Shown here one piece after another: positions 45,501-58,553 of a stretch of DNA of 64,000 nt. The stretch's first letter is position 1, and each line of letters starts with the position of its first letter. Below the pieces are notes generated by a model. The model was not told the DNA's origin. It worked only from the letters and a program-made list of their open reading frames with translations, and made no database searches. Origin of the DNA: Cokeromyces recurvatus (Eukaryota; Mucoromycota; Mucoromycetes; Mucorales; Mucoraceae); assembly GCF_025118155.1 (NCBI RefSeq), contig NW_026251411.1, forward strand, positions 124,001-188,000, given 5' to 3'. The position numbers were made by a program, and so were the translations under genes.

Positions 45501-48156
45501 TTAGGCTGTAGAAGCCTCACGGAGTGAGCAAATATTACATAATAAAATTTTATCTGGCGAACATTCTGCTACATCAGATAAGCCAGGTAATCTACGGAAA
45601 CATGTATGACATGTAGCTATTTCTTCATTTCCTTCCTAAGAAAAAAAAACAAAAAAAAAATGAAAGAATAAAAAAAAAATAAATGAGTTTACATACATCG
45701 AAAAATAAACTCTATTTTTATGGATTCCACCTTCTCATTTTTTTGAAGCAAGCTGCTTAATTCCTCTCGTAGCTTATTATTGCTAATCCTTAATTGATGC
45801 AGTTCATATTGCCAGCTTGCATCTCTATAAACCTCTAACTCTTCGATCTCTCTACTTGAGCGTTGATCTTCTCTGTCATCCGCTTTCCCTTTCTTTTTTA
45901 TATCAGGATCCAAAGATATAAAGACAGGTTTATCATCCATCAAAGCTGTTTCATAATCTATAGCTTTGGTCTGCATTAAAACAAAAGTGGGTTGTGCAGC
46001 AGAATTTATACTAGTAAACCCATCTGGATAAAATGTGGTAGCTACCATAACTTCCATGCCTTCATTATTCAACAGCGCGTGTTTCAAATAGACAATCTTA
46101 CCCTCCTTCACCTCTGCCAAGGCTCTTGTTAAATCTGTGTACGATTACTTCGCATCAACTGATAAAGTGACATTCCAATTGTCTCCTGAGGTGGTGATCC
46201 AAAATATTTGCACTTGTCCAACTAATATACAATAATAGGCCATCTAAACTTAATTTACCCCAAAACTCATGATCTTCAGTGCCATCATGCGCACCTTGCT
46301 GCTGATTGTGTGTTTTATTACCTAATGCTAGAGCAGCACGTGATAATCGATAAACAGGTCTTTCACGACCTGAAATCACAACATATTTACGTCCTTTACC
46401 GTCTTCATTACACAGCTTTCCATAGCATTCGAACCAAATATAACCTGAATGTTTGCGTCGGATACGATAAATAAGATTAACAATGGGAGTAGACGGCTGT
46501 GATGTTGAGGCTTGTTTAAGTTCTCGCATGACAGTTGTGATATCGGATGGATGACAGACAGATTTAAGGGATTTCCCAACAAGTTCTGAAGGGTCATATT
46601 CAAGAAGAGCCTTTGTGGATTCAGAACAAAATAAAAAGACACCCTTTATAGTTAAGACATGTACAAAGTCAGGGGCTTCTTCTAAGAGTAATTCATGCCA
46701 ATATTTTCGATATTTGCCCTCACCTGTACTTGCTTCTTTGATAAGTGTCTCAATATCTATTATAGGAGACTCTATTAAATCTTTACTAGGGGTTATAACA
46801 TGTGATTGATTATTTTGAGTATTGAAAGATGGTATATCACTGTTTACCATATTGCTTGATATTGTATTTTGCTGAGTGGTATTGCAAAGAAGTTGGGGTG
46901 TTAAACGATTTTGATCGGTGTTTGGCCGATACCATTCTTCAATTTCAATATTATCAGTATTATTTTTATCAGGACAATCTATTTTTTTTTTTTTTAAAAA
47001 AAAAAAAAAACAAAAAAAAAAATAGTTCAGTAATTTTTTTTTCTCTCTTATTTTTAATGATTATTATTTACAGTTAAAAATACTTGGTGGAATAGTTGAA
47101 TTTCTGTAATTGACGATGTATGTGCCGTCTAATTAAAATAATGATTATTATACATGTAAAATATAATTTTTTCACAAATTGACCTTTCATGCTTTGAAAT
47201 ATAGCATTTGGTTGTTCTACTAAATCAACTTGTAGTCCCACAAAATAATCAATCTCATCCGAAGAATCAAAAGCAGTGATTGGTATTACTGTTAGTAAGT
47301 TGACAAATGGCTACATGTATAAAAACAAATTATACATGAAAAATTTTCCTCTTTTTTTTTGATGTGTATGTGTGGTCTGCAGTTATTCTTACCTGTCCTG
47401 TCTTTCTATAATTAATAATACTACATTGTGACTCTTTTCCCTGTATCATATGTGTTTTGATATGATAAATTGTGGTATTATCTGTATATTTCCTTCTTGA
47501 TCCAATAGCTACTTGTCCATCTGGTGCCTGAAGAAATCGACAGTTTTGACCAATTACTTCATGACTTGCATACCCTGTCAATCGTTCAAACATTGGAGAA
47601 GAGTAAACTAGGGGAAAATCATACTGTTTTGCATCAACTACTACAAAGGAACATGATAGGTCAATAGGCCCTAAATAAATTTGAGGATTTGATCTAAAAT
47701 AAAAAAAAATGAATAAGAACAGCACATATTATAAAAAAAAACATTATATACACATACATATACGTATACACATGTATATATATTAATCTACCTATTAACC
47801 ACTCGGGATAAGATGGATAACATGTCAAACCCTGTATTTGTATAAATGCCCGCATATCTGCCATTATTATTATCCATATTGTTCGACATGGTATCCATTA
47901 TATTACTGCTACTAAATAACGATTGAAACTGTGATGACTGTGGTAATGTGAATGGATGCTGAATCTGAGAAGATACTAAGGGATGATGAGGTGGAAAGTG
48001 ATTTTGCTGCGAAGAGGAAGATTGCTGGACATTGTTAGTCATTAAGCCCGCTTGAAAGCCGCTGAATGAGAATAGTTTATCTGTAGACGGAGGAACATTG
48101 CTGCTTTCATAAATTTGTGGATTGAATTGGCTAGAAAATGTTTGTAATCGATCCAT
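45501..48156 (-). CDS. wc-1: White-collar-1/MadA-type LOV photoreceptor
   Basis: Blue-light receptor and transcription regulator, nuclear, normally paired with a WC-2/MadB partner. Exons: 48156-47792, 47693-47393, 47310-47184, 47128-47072, 46978-45697 and 45635-45501. The LOV domain is complete: GYASHEVIGQNCRFLQAPDG with the photoactive Cys, then INYRKTGQ spliced to PFVNLLTVIPIT. A PAS-B domain (PDFVHVLTIKGVFLFCSEST, GYIWFECYGKL) and a PAS-C domain (DGLLLYI..., GMSLYQLMRSNR, EGKIVYLKHALLN) follow, then a coiled coil (LHQLRISNNKLREELSSLL). The last exon has CHTC and, 20 residues later, CNIC, a GATA-like finger in a degenerate form. The N-terminus is Gln/Ser/Asn rich, as in transcription activators. 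About 755 residues. Mucoralean fungi usually have several WC-1 paralogs; I cannot say which this is. Breaks near 46215, 46170 and 46140 look like sequence errors. Confidence 0.9.
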
Positions 48157-48372
48157 AAAATAAAATTTACATAAAATACATGTATAATATAAACATAAAA
48201 ATATTATAGTTTTTTTTTTATATTTATACAAAAAAAAAAAAAATTGTTCCTTAATTTATCACTTCTTAGTGGGGTAGTAAAAAAAAAAAAAAAAGTTTCA
48301 TTTTCCGTGGTTTAATAACTAATTGGGAAATACGCATAAATAAGTCTTTTTATTTTTTTCGCTTTAATAATA
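48157..48372. promoter_or_regulatory. Divergent promoter, wc-1 / dipeptidyl peptidase
   Basis: 216 bp between two start codons on opposite strands. Two A runs and T runs flank a short mixed stretch (CACTTCTTAGTGGGGTAG and TTTCCGTGG). It must serve both genes or overlap with their 5' leaders. No canonical light-response element is recognised. Confidence 0.5.
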
Positions 48373-51300
48373 ATGAAACATTCTTGGGAGCAAATTAGAA
48401 ATCAAGTTAGACAGTTTCGAAATAATTTACAAAGCCTTTACCCTATACAAGTATTAGCCACTGTAAAGGACTTTGTTATACATAATAACACATTATATTT
48501 TCTATCAAATACCTGTTATCCAACCATTGATTTATGCCCCACTCGAAATTTATTTTTATATGAAATTAATCTTGACCAAAGTATATAAATAACTCACAAG
48601 TCAAATGAAGTTCTCACTTTAATTCTTATTTTATTTTTTTCTAGTTGATCAGTTAACAATTGATGAGTCAACCTTAAATTCAATTTTCTCTAATAAAAAC
48701 AATAATACAAAAGAATACCTAAAGTTAGTAAATAAACTTCCTTTATTAGACAGATCTTTAATATTCAAAGAATATACTTCGCTTTTCAAGAAAGAAAATG
48801 ATGACACATCTTATTTTTATCAACTATTGCAAATACAAGGGATGACTCAATTCGAAATTAAGGAAGATGTCATCTTGTTTACTTTTCGTGATGACATATT
48901 TGTTGCCAAAATAGGAAAGGTAATGAAGTGAAATCTGCATGCGTTATAACATAATATCCATTTCTTTTTTTAATTAGTTACCAAAATTAATACCACAAAA
49001 TATATCCGTGTATAATAAAAATAAAAGTCTTAATAAGTCTCAATTGTCTCAATCACATGGTAATTCTACACAACAACATCATGTTGAAGAAAACTCGACA
49101 TCAACACGCCTAGATCCAAAATTAGGAGGTTGTTGTAATAACCTGATTGCTTTCATAAAGGAAGGAGATATATGGGTTATGGATTTTGATGGCCATGAAA
49201 TACAACTTACATTTAGTACAGACAATGCTATAGACCCTACACTAAAATGTGGTGTAACAGAATACATGATGCAGGTTTAGGAAATAATTTTTTTTTGTTT
49301 TAGAATAACATGCAAACTGACTCTCATATATTTATATAAATACATGTATATTCTGTTAGGAAGAGTTTCATCGATTATCAGGCTATCAATGGGCTCCTTC
49401 ACGTAATGATCATCAAGGACAAGAAAGGATTCTGTATTTAGAAACTTCGGAATTAGATGTAGAAGAGATCTGGATACCGCATAATAATAATAGTCATAGC
49501 GGAACAAGTTCAATGATTCGATACCCTCGTGCTGGTAAAGACAACGCAAAAGTAATATAAAAGTTGTTGAATTTGAGTTAGATGATTGTGTCGTAAATCA
49601 ATATGGTGATCTTGCTATCAAGAATAAGGTGATTAAACAATTATGGGGTGCAAATCATATTAAAGCTAAATTTGCTTGGATGGAGTACATTGTTCGATTT
49701 GATTGGTTGCCAGATGGACAAAGGTAAAAGAAGTATAGAAGCTCTATTTTGTGTATACTTAATTATCCTTTCAAGTGTTTGGTTACAGTTACTTTCAAGA
49801 GATCAAACACATACTGCAGTCATTAAAATACCATTAGCATTATTTACAGTCACTAACATTGATGCTAAGGTAACGGATGAAATAGAAATATTATGGGAAG
49901 AAGCAAATCCTTATTGGGTTAATATAAGCGATGCATACTACTTTATGAAACAGTCGACAGTAGAACAGGTTTGTTTTATTTGGAGTTCAGAGAAAGACAA
50001 TGGCTATCGACACTTGTATCTTGTGGAGAAATCAAGGCAAGACCAAAAATCGAAAATAACTCAATTAACTAGCGGAGAATGGTGTTGTTTAGATCGACCT
50101 CTATTTGTAGATGAATCTAGGGCTTTAGTTTACTTTCAAGCCAAAATGCATACACCACTTGAATCTCACTTTTATAAATTATCTTATGATAGTAAAGTCA
50201 AAGGTCAACCTATTCTATTAACTCAGTTAGGTTTTAGTCATACAGTAACAATGAATTCTCCAGATTATTTTGTAGATTGCTTCTCAACAATACATGATCC
50301 ACAAGTTATTATAGTTCATCAATTACATCACGAGCAACAAGTAGAAAAGAGGTATGCTGCTTTATTAATGCCTGCTGCAATAAGTAGCAAATGTGAGACT
50401 CCACCTTCACCTCCACCTTCCATGTCACAAGGGACTAACATGGCTAATGAATACCAACAAGTAGAATCGGATTATAAAAGTGTAGAGCCTAATGGAGAAA
50501 TATTTTCATTTACAACCTCAGATGGTATATATTTATATAAAATAAATAATAATACAAAACTTGAAAGGTCAGAACTATATAAATTTTCGTTGTTTGTATG
50601 TAGGAGTAAAATTATTTGGGTGTCTATATAAACCAAAATGTTATCAGCCAGGACAAAGTTATCCAACTTTATTACATATATATGGTGGGCCGAAAACTCA
50701 ACTAGTGGTGAATGAATTTCGTTTTCCACGTATGATACGCTATCTATTATCTGTCTATTTTGATTTTGCAGTTGTCATTATTGATAGTCGAGGATCGAGT
50801 GATCGTGGTTTGGAGTTTGAAGCCCATATTCGTCACCGTTTAGGTATAGTTGAACTAAAGGATCAACTAGAAGGGTTACATTTCTTGCATAACACTCAAT
50901 TTGGTGCTATTCCAGGTGAAAAAAAAGACCAGTCATTGACTTGAATCGATTAGCTGTGACTGGATGGTCTTATGGTGGCTATTTGAGTTTGATGGCAATA
51001 GCACAATACTCGGATATTTTTAAAATGGCTATTGCAGGTGCTCCAGTGACGGATTGGGAGCTCTACGATGCAGCGTACACGGAACGTTATATGGGGTTTC
51101 CAGAAGAGAATAAATTTGCTTATGAAAAGAGTAATATTATGAATTATGTTGAAAAATTTCCCAACAGGTATATTAGTGTACAATATATAAAGAGATTTCT
51201 TCTTTTTTCTAATTTTATTTTATTTACCTTTAGTGAACATAGATTGCTGATTGTCCACGGACTAATTGATGAAAACGTTCATTTTAAAAATACAAAGGTT

Positions 51301-51438
51301 TTGGTAGAAGCATTAGTGAAGCTTCAAAAGCCACATTATTTGCAAGTGTATCCGTCAGAAAAGCATGGGCTTCGACATGCAAATGTTAATGAGCATTTTG
51401 AGACTTTAATGTTCTATTGGCTCAAGAATTACCTATAG
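48373..51438 (+). CDS. Cytosolic dipeptidyl peptidase, DPP8/9-like (S9B)
   Basis: Prolyl-specific serine exopeptidase that removes N-terminal dipeptides. About eight exons. It starts MKHSWEQIRNQVRQFRNNLQ with no signal peptide or membrane anchor, unlike yeast Ste13/Dap2, so it should be cytosolic. The propeller domain includes GDIWVMDFDGHEIQLTF, GYQWAPSRND, FDWLPDGQR and SSEKDNGYRHLYLVE. The hydrolase domain includes LLHIYGGPKTQLV, VIIDSRGSSDRGLEFE, the nucleophile motif GWSYGGYLSLMA, GAPVTDWELYDAAYTERYMG, the Asp in LIDENVHF and the His in EKHGLRHA, so the catalytic triad is complete. A Pro-rich insert lies near 50400. Frame breaks near 49552 and 50936 sit beside A runs. Confidence 0.9.
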
Positions 51439-52437
51439 AATATGCATATAATTTTGTAAATAATTTGTGTATGCAGCCTTACCTACTACAGTATCATAAT
51501 ACAGCCTTTTGTTTAATAAAATATCCCTTTTTTTTGGATTTATGTATAGTACACACTATTTAACTGCTGTTGATAGGCTTTATTTGTTGCTTCTCTCCCT
51601 TATCTTTGTTTTCATTAACCTAATAAACTTATTCTTGACGAAAAGTCTTATAACATTACAAGCTAGTAAACAAAGCCATTATACTTGATGATTCAAGATC
51701 ATGTTTTCTACTTCCTACAAAGCTAGCCCATAATTTAAGCTATCTCTATACAAGTATATTTCTTTCCTTTTTTTTTTCATTTCATCTTTTGTTATAATCA
51801 ATCATGAACCTCCCAGACTGCTATTTTATGTCTATTAGCAGTATTATCTAAATATGACTATTATCCTTAAAAGTTCTACATTCAACTATTGCCATTAAAA
51901 GTAATGTTACTTGTGCATCTTATTACATTCAAATGTATACAAGTATCTTGAGTAATTTTTTATTTAATGAACTGGTAACTTTAACTTTTTTATCTTAATT
52001 TGGAATACATGAATTTGACGATAATGGCTCTATTTATTCAAATGGGTAACCTCCCCTCTCGTTAGACCCAACATTGTTGATAAACAAGGAGAATATAACA
52101 AATAAATTCTACTTATCAAAAGCATACGACCTTCTGAATTTAATATTACAGAATGCTGAAACTTGATTAGTAGAAATAATAATAATAATAATAAAGCCTA
52201 AACAAAGTTTTTCTAAAGTAATGATAACGCTGAAATTAGATTTTATGTAAATGTATTATGTACAAATAAAAGGAAGTAGATCAAAATAAAGATAAAAATA
52301 AAGCGTATTATTATTTTGATTAGAGATTAACAATATAGAATGCAATTTTTGTTTTTTTTTATGAACATTAAAGATTACAAATTTACTTTGAATTATGCTT
52401 GATATACATGTATAAATGCGAAAATAAAAAATTGTTT
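51439..52437. other. Intergenic between convergent genes, 1 kb
   Basis: 3' ends of the peptidase and PDAT genes. AT-rich with a short (AAT)n run (about 52172-52193). No ORF, repeat or RNA gene recognised. Confidence 0.6.
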
Positions 52438-55026
52438 TTATGCTGAGGAAGAAGGTAGTTGTATCTTTTTTGCGTATTCTTCAATAGAAGAATAAATCCT
52501 TTGAGTAATATTGGCTCCAGAACCAGACACAATTTGCAATATATCCAACTAAAAAAAATATAAGCACACTAAATATATAATATACTATGGCTAATATACT
52601 TTACTGTCATTTCCCAATTTCCTAATATATCAACATGATTACCAGACTTATATCCTCCACGAACATCAAGTTTACTAGGACTTATTTTATTGTCATATTC
52701 ACGAAGAACAACTGGACTACGGCCTGGGTTATAAAGGTTTGCATGTTTTGTCCAACCTCCAGAAGGAGCGCACATGTAGCCCAATGATAACAAAGGAACA
52801 GTACCATCGCTATAATAATATACGATGCTTGTTTTAATTATATTGAATACATATTTTTTTTCTGTATACTTTACCCATCAGAAAAACGAATACCAGTTTC
52901 GATTCGCTGAACAGGATCACTTACACTAGCATCAATGTACTATAGATTAAAATACACACATGTATATTAGTATATACGTCTTTATATTTGGTAAATATTA
53001 TATACCAATCTAGGTGTTTTCAACTCTGTGGGTACAGCTTTTATAGGAAGTGAATCATCCGCCCTATTTTCAAAAGCATTTGTTATATTATGTTCAAATT
53101 TTTCTTCATGAGAGCATCCATTTACAGTCGAGTTGTGATGCAAACAATCTTCTTCAACTGATTCATCCGCTACTGCATAATAATAGCTACGTTCAGTAGG
53201 TATACCAACACCGTATAAACAAAAATTTTCATGTTAGGTGCTATCGGCAATCTTGTCTCTAATGGATTTGACCATTTTCTCGGATCCTCATCATTTTCCA
53301 ACAGCTGTGCTTCATCCGTTGTAATACCAAATGAATAGTTAGCATATAATTGCTTTTTAAAGTTGGCATCTGTATTCTTCAGTAGTAAGTTAATTGAACC
53401 GTCTACAGTATAATTTCGTAATAAAGGATGCTCTCGTCATCGTCACTGTCAGGAGTATCAGTCGTGTTTTCGTTTATGCCTTCTGGACGTGGAACGAAGG
53501 AGATCATGTTACCAAATGATTCGTATTTTTCATCAATTTGATCATCGGGTGCAGAAGTAGAGTTCCCCCATATAGTCGTTCCACCTTTAGGCAACATAGA
53601 TGAACCTCCATCCAAGAACGCATCAGTTTTGCTCTTTCCCGTCGAGAAAAGAATTTCTCGAGGATATAGGCTCCAAAGCTACCTAATGCCATTGTATCAT
53701 GAGTCTCACCTGATAGAAGAGAAGTAACCGCTTTAGGAACACCCATCAGGGGGCCTGCGATATTAACAAAGGACTCAATATGGTCATTCACCCAATTTGG
53801 ACCCCCTTTTCCACCTTGATCGCTTTCAACCCATTTTAAAAAATAAGGAAACATACTCCCACCTATAACAAAAAAAAAAGAGTAAATAAATCGGTAATAA
53901 ACCTATATACATATATAACTATTGTATTTTTTTTTACCCATAGAATGTGTGATAATGACAGATCCGAGCCCTGTAAATTGTTTTGATAATTCGATTTTAG
54001 CTTTGAGTTGTGAAAAGTAATAATCACGGACCTCAAGATTACCAAAGGCTAGACGCCAGTCGTAAGATGCAAAATGCATAGTGTTAGTATCATAGCCAAT
54101 AGTAGCCAGGTTTTCAATAATTTTGGCCCAAACCCAATAGCCTGTAATAAAATAATCGGCAGCTTCAACACCTTGAACTGCACGAATTTTTCGATGAGGT
54201 GGATCAAGACCAGTAACTGGATCTAGCATTATATTATTCGTCCAATCTTCTTTATCTAATAATACAGATCTTACCATTGCTAAAAATAAGACACACATAC
54301 ACAAAAAAAAAGTTGATTATTAATACAAGTAATTATTATCCATTACCATGGAGACTTACACATAGAACCCCACATTCTTTTTCGGAAATATTTCCTTGAT
54401 ACTTTATCAGTTGACCAGCTTTCTAAACCAGTGGAAATAATACCAGGTATCATGACAACTGGAAAATGTGGTTTTAAGTTAAGTTCATCCCTATAACAAA
54501 ACGAGATAAAAAATTTAATATATTCACACATACATATTCATATGAATATAAATATTTATATGCATAAAAATCTATTGCTTTTTATACATATAGAACTTTA
54601 TTTCGTTATAACTTACTTATATTCAAGGGCTGGCATAAATGAAATTTCTGTAGCTGGAATTGGTTTAATTATCTGAGTAAAGTTACTTAAAAATTCGTCC
54701 ACTAACTCTGATTGTGGCAGTAAATTAGCTAAATCTATGTCAGCCAATTGAAGCATCAGATAGTCTTGAACACTAGTCAAGAGATTCTGTGTTTGTTCCA
54801 CGGCAGGAGTTGTAGTAGCAGCAAACATAGCTAATAATAGCCCTAACGAAAGACCGATGATAAAGTTAAAGCGTTTTCGACGATAAAATTTTGTTTCTGA
54901 AGGAGGTATGAAGATAGTATTAGCAGCATCGGCCATAATGTCCTCTGGAAGTTCTCGGCCACGATTACGATTTATGAATGTTTCGGATGAGGTCTTTTTA
55001 AACTTTCTTTTTCTAACAGTCGGCAT
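52438..55026 (-). CDS. LRO1: Phospholipid:diacylglycerol acyltransferase (PDAT)
   Basis: Transfers an acyl chain from a phospholipid to diacylglycerol to make triacylglycerol, at the ER. Seven or more exons. The N-terminus is basic (MPTVRKRKFKK) with one membrane segment (FNFIIGLSLGLLLAMFAA), and the rest is lumenal. Landmarks are HFPVVMIPGIISTGLESW, the RKRMWGSM segment, WTNNIMLDPVTGLDPP, YDWRLAFGNLEVRDYYF and the catalytic-Ser motif IITHSMG (split by an intron). Next are ESFVNIAGPLMGVPKA, SSMLPKGGTTIWGN, the catalytic Asp in DGTVPLLSLGYM and the catalytic His in SGNHVDILGNWEMT. It ends KKIQLPSSSA before TAA at 52438-52440. A frame break near 53610 precedes MLPKGG, and another lies near 53225. 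About 640 residues, normal. Confidence 0.93.
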
Positions 55027-55139
55027 TTGGAGAAAGCTAATCTATTTGACAATAACAACAACAAAAATAAATAAATAAATAAATAAATAAACTTACCATT
55101 TTGTTTTATAAAAAGGATAATCTATTTCCGAGCGGAATA

Positions 55140-55174
<35 letters not shown>

Positions 55175-55270
55175 CAACAGATCGTCATCTAAAAAATAGG
55201 AATAAAAATTTATTAATCACTGCTCTTTTATTTTATTTTATTTTATTTTTCCATATTCTGTAAATGCACA
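55027..55270. promoter_or_regulatory. Divergent intergenic, PDAT / coiled-coil membrane protein
   Basis: 244 bp between opposite start codons, with an (AAAT)n run (about 55065-55092), a 31-base A run and a TTTTA repeat. It presumably contains both promoters. Confidence 0.5.
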
Positions 55271-57008
55271 ATGACGATGAAAGCAGGAAAGACGAATACT
55301 CAAGATTTAGAACAAGTCAAAAAAACCAGCAGCAACCAGGCTTTAGCAATAAAGCAATATACCCATAACTCTTCTAATGGTGAAACGTTATCTTTTAAAG
55401 CAAACGACTTTAGCAGTAATACCCGAGGTTGGTTAGAATCATCTAACGTCCAGGTGAATCCAGCACATGCTTCAAATAAACCAACAATGTCTAAATCTAA
55501 TATACTATTATCTTCTGAGATGTCTCAAAAAGGTAATTCAAAACATTCAAACAATACAATTTTATTTAACATGTGAAGAAAATATTAGATGTTTTGGGCA
55601 CTGTCTCAGATGAGGATATTCTTAAACTTACAGAAATGACAGTAAGATTACCTGAATTGACAAACCCAGCTTCCAAGTCAACATCAAAATCCAAAACTAA
55701 ACGTCATCAACGTCATAATCTTCATTCTCTTCAGACCAAAAAACCAAAAGATACAAGTAAATACAAAATTATACATAATCTTACAGATACAAAACTAAAC
55801 GGTTATTTTTTATTTTTTTACTTATTTTTTTTAGAAAACGTTGATAATATGATAACATCAAATCATGCGGCTTCTAATATTTGTAAATCAAATGATCAAA
55901 CTAATCCAATAGAACATGATAAAAGACGTTCTCGGCTACCTGTAGCTGTTAACGAAATCGAAGAGAATAACAAAAAGTCCGAAGCTGCATTAATAGCAGA
56001 TGAATTTTATCAAAAGAATCCTCGTACAGACCATTCTGAACTATTTTTATTTAATCATCATTCATCATCATCGACAGGCCTTTTACGTATTCATTCAGTT
56101 AACATTACTCCCTCATCTGATATTTTGCTAAAGAAAAAGAATATATCACTTGTAGGACAAGTTAAAGATAAAGATGAGTCAAACAGAGAAGACATTCATT
56201 TGGTAGTGTTCAACAGCCATTAATTGAAGGAGAAGAATTAAAATCAACTTGGAAACCACAAACTGATATGAATGAGTTGAAAGAGGAAAGGCAAGAACCG
56301 AACTATTTATCAGAAGAAGAAGAAGAAGTGTTTATGTTCGACTTTTTTTCATTACCTTCAGAGTTAAAAAATTTAGTTGATATATACGACAAAAAGGGGA
56401 AAATGGAAAGGAAGAGAATGAAGGTCAACTTTAAAGAGCAGACAAATTATGATAATGAAGAAGGCGTTATTCCACCAATTGAAACAGTAGATTATCAAGA
56501 TTTCATTGGAGGAGACGAGGAAATTGATTTTGAATCCAATCCTATTCGAGATATAGGTAAATTAGTATATAAAACTTGATATTTACGGTATTCCTTACAG
56601 AAAAAAAAACGAAAAAGCTATTATTAGAACTACAAGATCAGATAATGTAGAATTTACAAAGTTAATTCAACTTACAAGCAATGATCTATTAGATAACGGA
56701 CCTTTACTTGATTTGCGTGTATCATTGTTTGGGAATATCACAAAATCTAGTCAAAATAATAAAATCGACACTCATGTTATTAATGAGGACACTATTATAA
56801 CTGAAGCAAACGAGTTTGATATGTAATAGACAGAGTGTGAAATACAAAAGAGGGATTTTATTTATTAATACACTTTATAGTGATGAACAAGAAGAATTTA
56901 ATGAAGTCCTGAGGAATGTTGAAAATAGATTAGATCACTTGGAAATATTTAAAAAGGATTCAACTGTAAAGTACTTTATCCTTTCAAAAAAAAAAAAAAA
57001 CTTATGCT

Positions 57009-57041
<33 letters not shown>

Positions 57042-58122
57042 GTAGCAATTCTTACAAGATCATATAAATAGCTTAGAATCATTAAAATTATTTGATCGAC
57101 TCCATTTAAAAAACACTACAACTAATGAGAATGATAGCTTGTTACGTCCTACATTACCCCGAATTTCTTCTCATCCTTCATTTGGGCTTAATTCTATTAT
57201 ACACCCCATTGTACCTGAGTATCATGACGATTCTGATTCATTATTATCATCATCGTCTTCTATATCTAGTCATCAATCATCATCATCATCAGGTATCATT
57301 CTTCGTCCTAACGAGAATACACTTCGACATAAGGAATCCAGTAACCGATACAGCAGCGATCACCACCGTCATTCTATGTATATAAATCCAACTGATATTA
57401 TTATCAAGACATGCGATCCTTTTGATGATAGATTGGATGAAATACGACAAGTTATTCGATCACTTGAAGGTGATTTAGATGAATTCAAAGTATCTCTAAA
57501 AAACACAGAAGACTTGGTAAATGATGTTCAGTTAGAAATGGATGATTTTAAGAATCGAATGGAGTTTTATATAAAGGATATTCCTGAATCCCATTACTCT
57601 GCAGTAAAGAAAAAAAATATTGAACTTTTATATATTTATATTGTTGTTTAGAACAAAGCAGTAACATTTATATACATATATTTTCTTAAAGCTTAAGAAA
57701 TTAGAAGTGGATATCGAATCCATATTATCCAAGAGAGCCAAGAACCCATGGTTGGAAACTGGATATGCATTACTATCCTACTTGCTTACATGTAAAAGAC
57801 TACTACTAACATATGCATTTTATATTTTAACTTTATTTTTCATTTAGGCTTTGCATTGTTAATTTGGATCATAATTTATGTTTTAAAACGAGTGAAAAGA
57901 GTGATTTTATTTCCTAAAAAGTTATGGAAGACTTATTCAGATTACTTGGTTGAACGTAATAAGGCAGTGAAAGAAGCTAGTTTAAGGTCAGTGATGGGTA
58001 GCGATATGCAACGACACGATTTTAAAGAAGAAGAAATATCAATGACCGCAACGACTCCAATTCCAACTTCATCGTCCTTACTGAAAAGGTCAGCAGCAGC
58101 AGTAGTAGCAGATAAACCATAA
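55271..58122 (+). CDS. Unrecognised coiled-coil protein with C-terminal membrane segment
   Basis: About eight exons from MTMKAGKTNTQDLEQVKK (55271) to KRSAAAVVADKP. The N-terminal half is Ser/Lys/Asn rich and probably disordered. An acidic middle part has LSEEEEEVFMFDFFSLPSELK. The C-terminal quarter has a clear coiled coil (DDRLDEIRQVIRSLEGDLDE, LVNDVQLEMDDFKNRM), then NPWLETGYALLSYLL. An intron follows, then a hydrophobic segment FALLIWIIIYVLKRVKRV and a basic tail of about 75 residues. This single-anchor topology fits an organelle or nuclear-envelope tether, but I recognise no family. Frame breaks near 55565, 56205, 56625 and 56822 make the exact exon chain approximate. Confidence 0.5.
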
Positions 58123-58553
58123 ATTACCGTATAACTTTAATCGTCTTTACGTTATTAAAATAACTGTCAATCTAGTATAATATCTTTTGTGATATGCGTG
58201 TATATAATTTTCGATATTACTATTCACTATTTGTATAAAATAATAAATTTTTTGTATTTTTAACTATCCTTATTAAATACGAGTAATTTATATGCATATC
58301 AATATGTGTATATTATTACAATATGTTTCATGTTTAGTTCCTTAAGATGATGAAATGTATCCCTTTTTTTTTATTCAAATTTCTTCTAAAGAAGGTTTAT
58401 AAATTGTTACAAGTAAATGAAGCAAATGCAAGTCATCTAGATATAAAGTTGAGTTCTCTATGTAAATTCATTATATTCATAAGCTTTTATTTTAAATCGT
58501 GTGTATAAAGGCTGATGATATAACAATCTAAATAAATGTAACGTTATGCATAT
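58123..58553. other. Intergenic between convergent genes
   Basis: 3' flanks of the coiled-coil gene and Kog1. AT-rich; no further feature seen. Confidence 0.6.
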
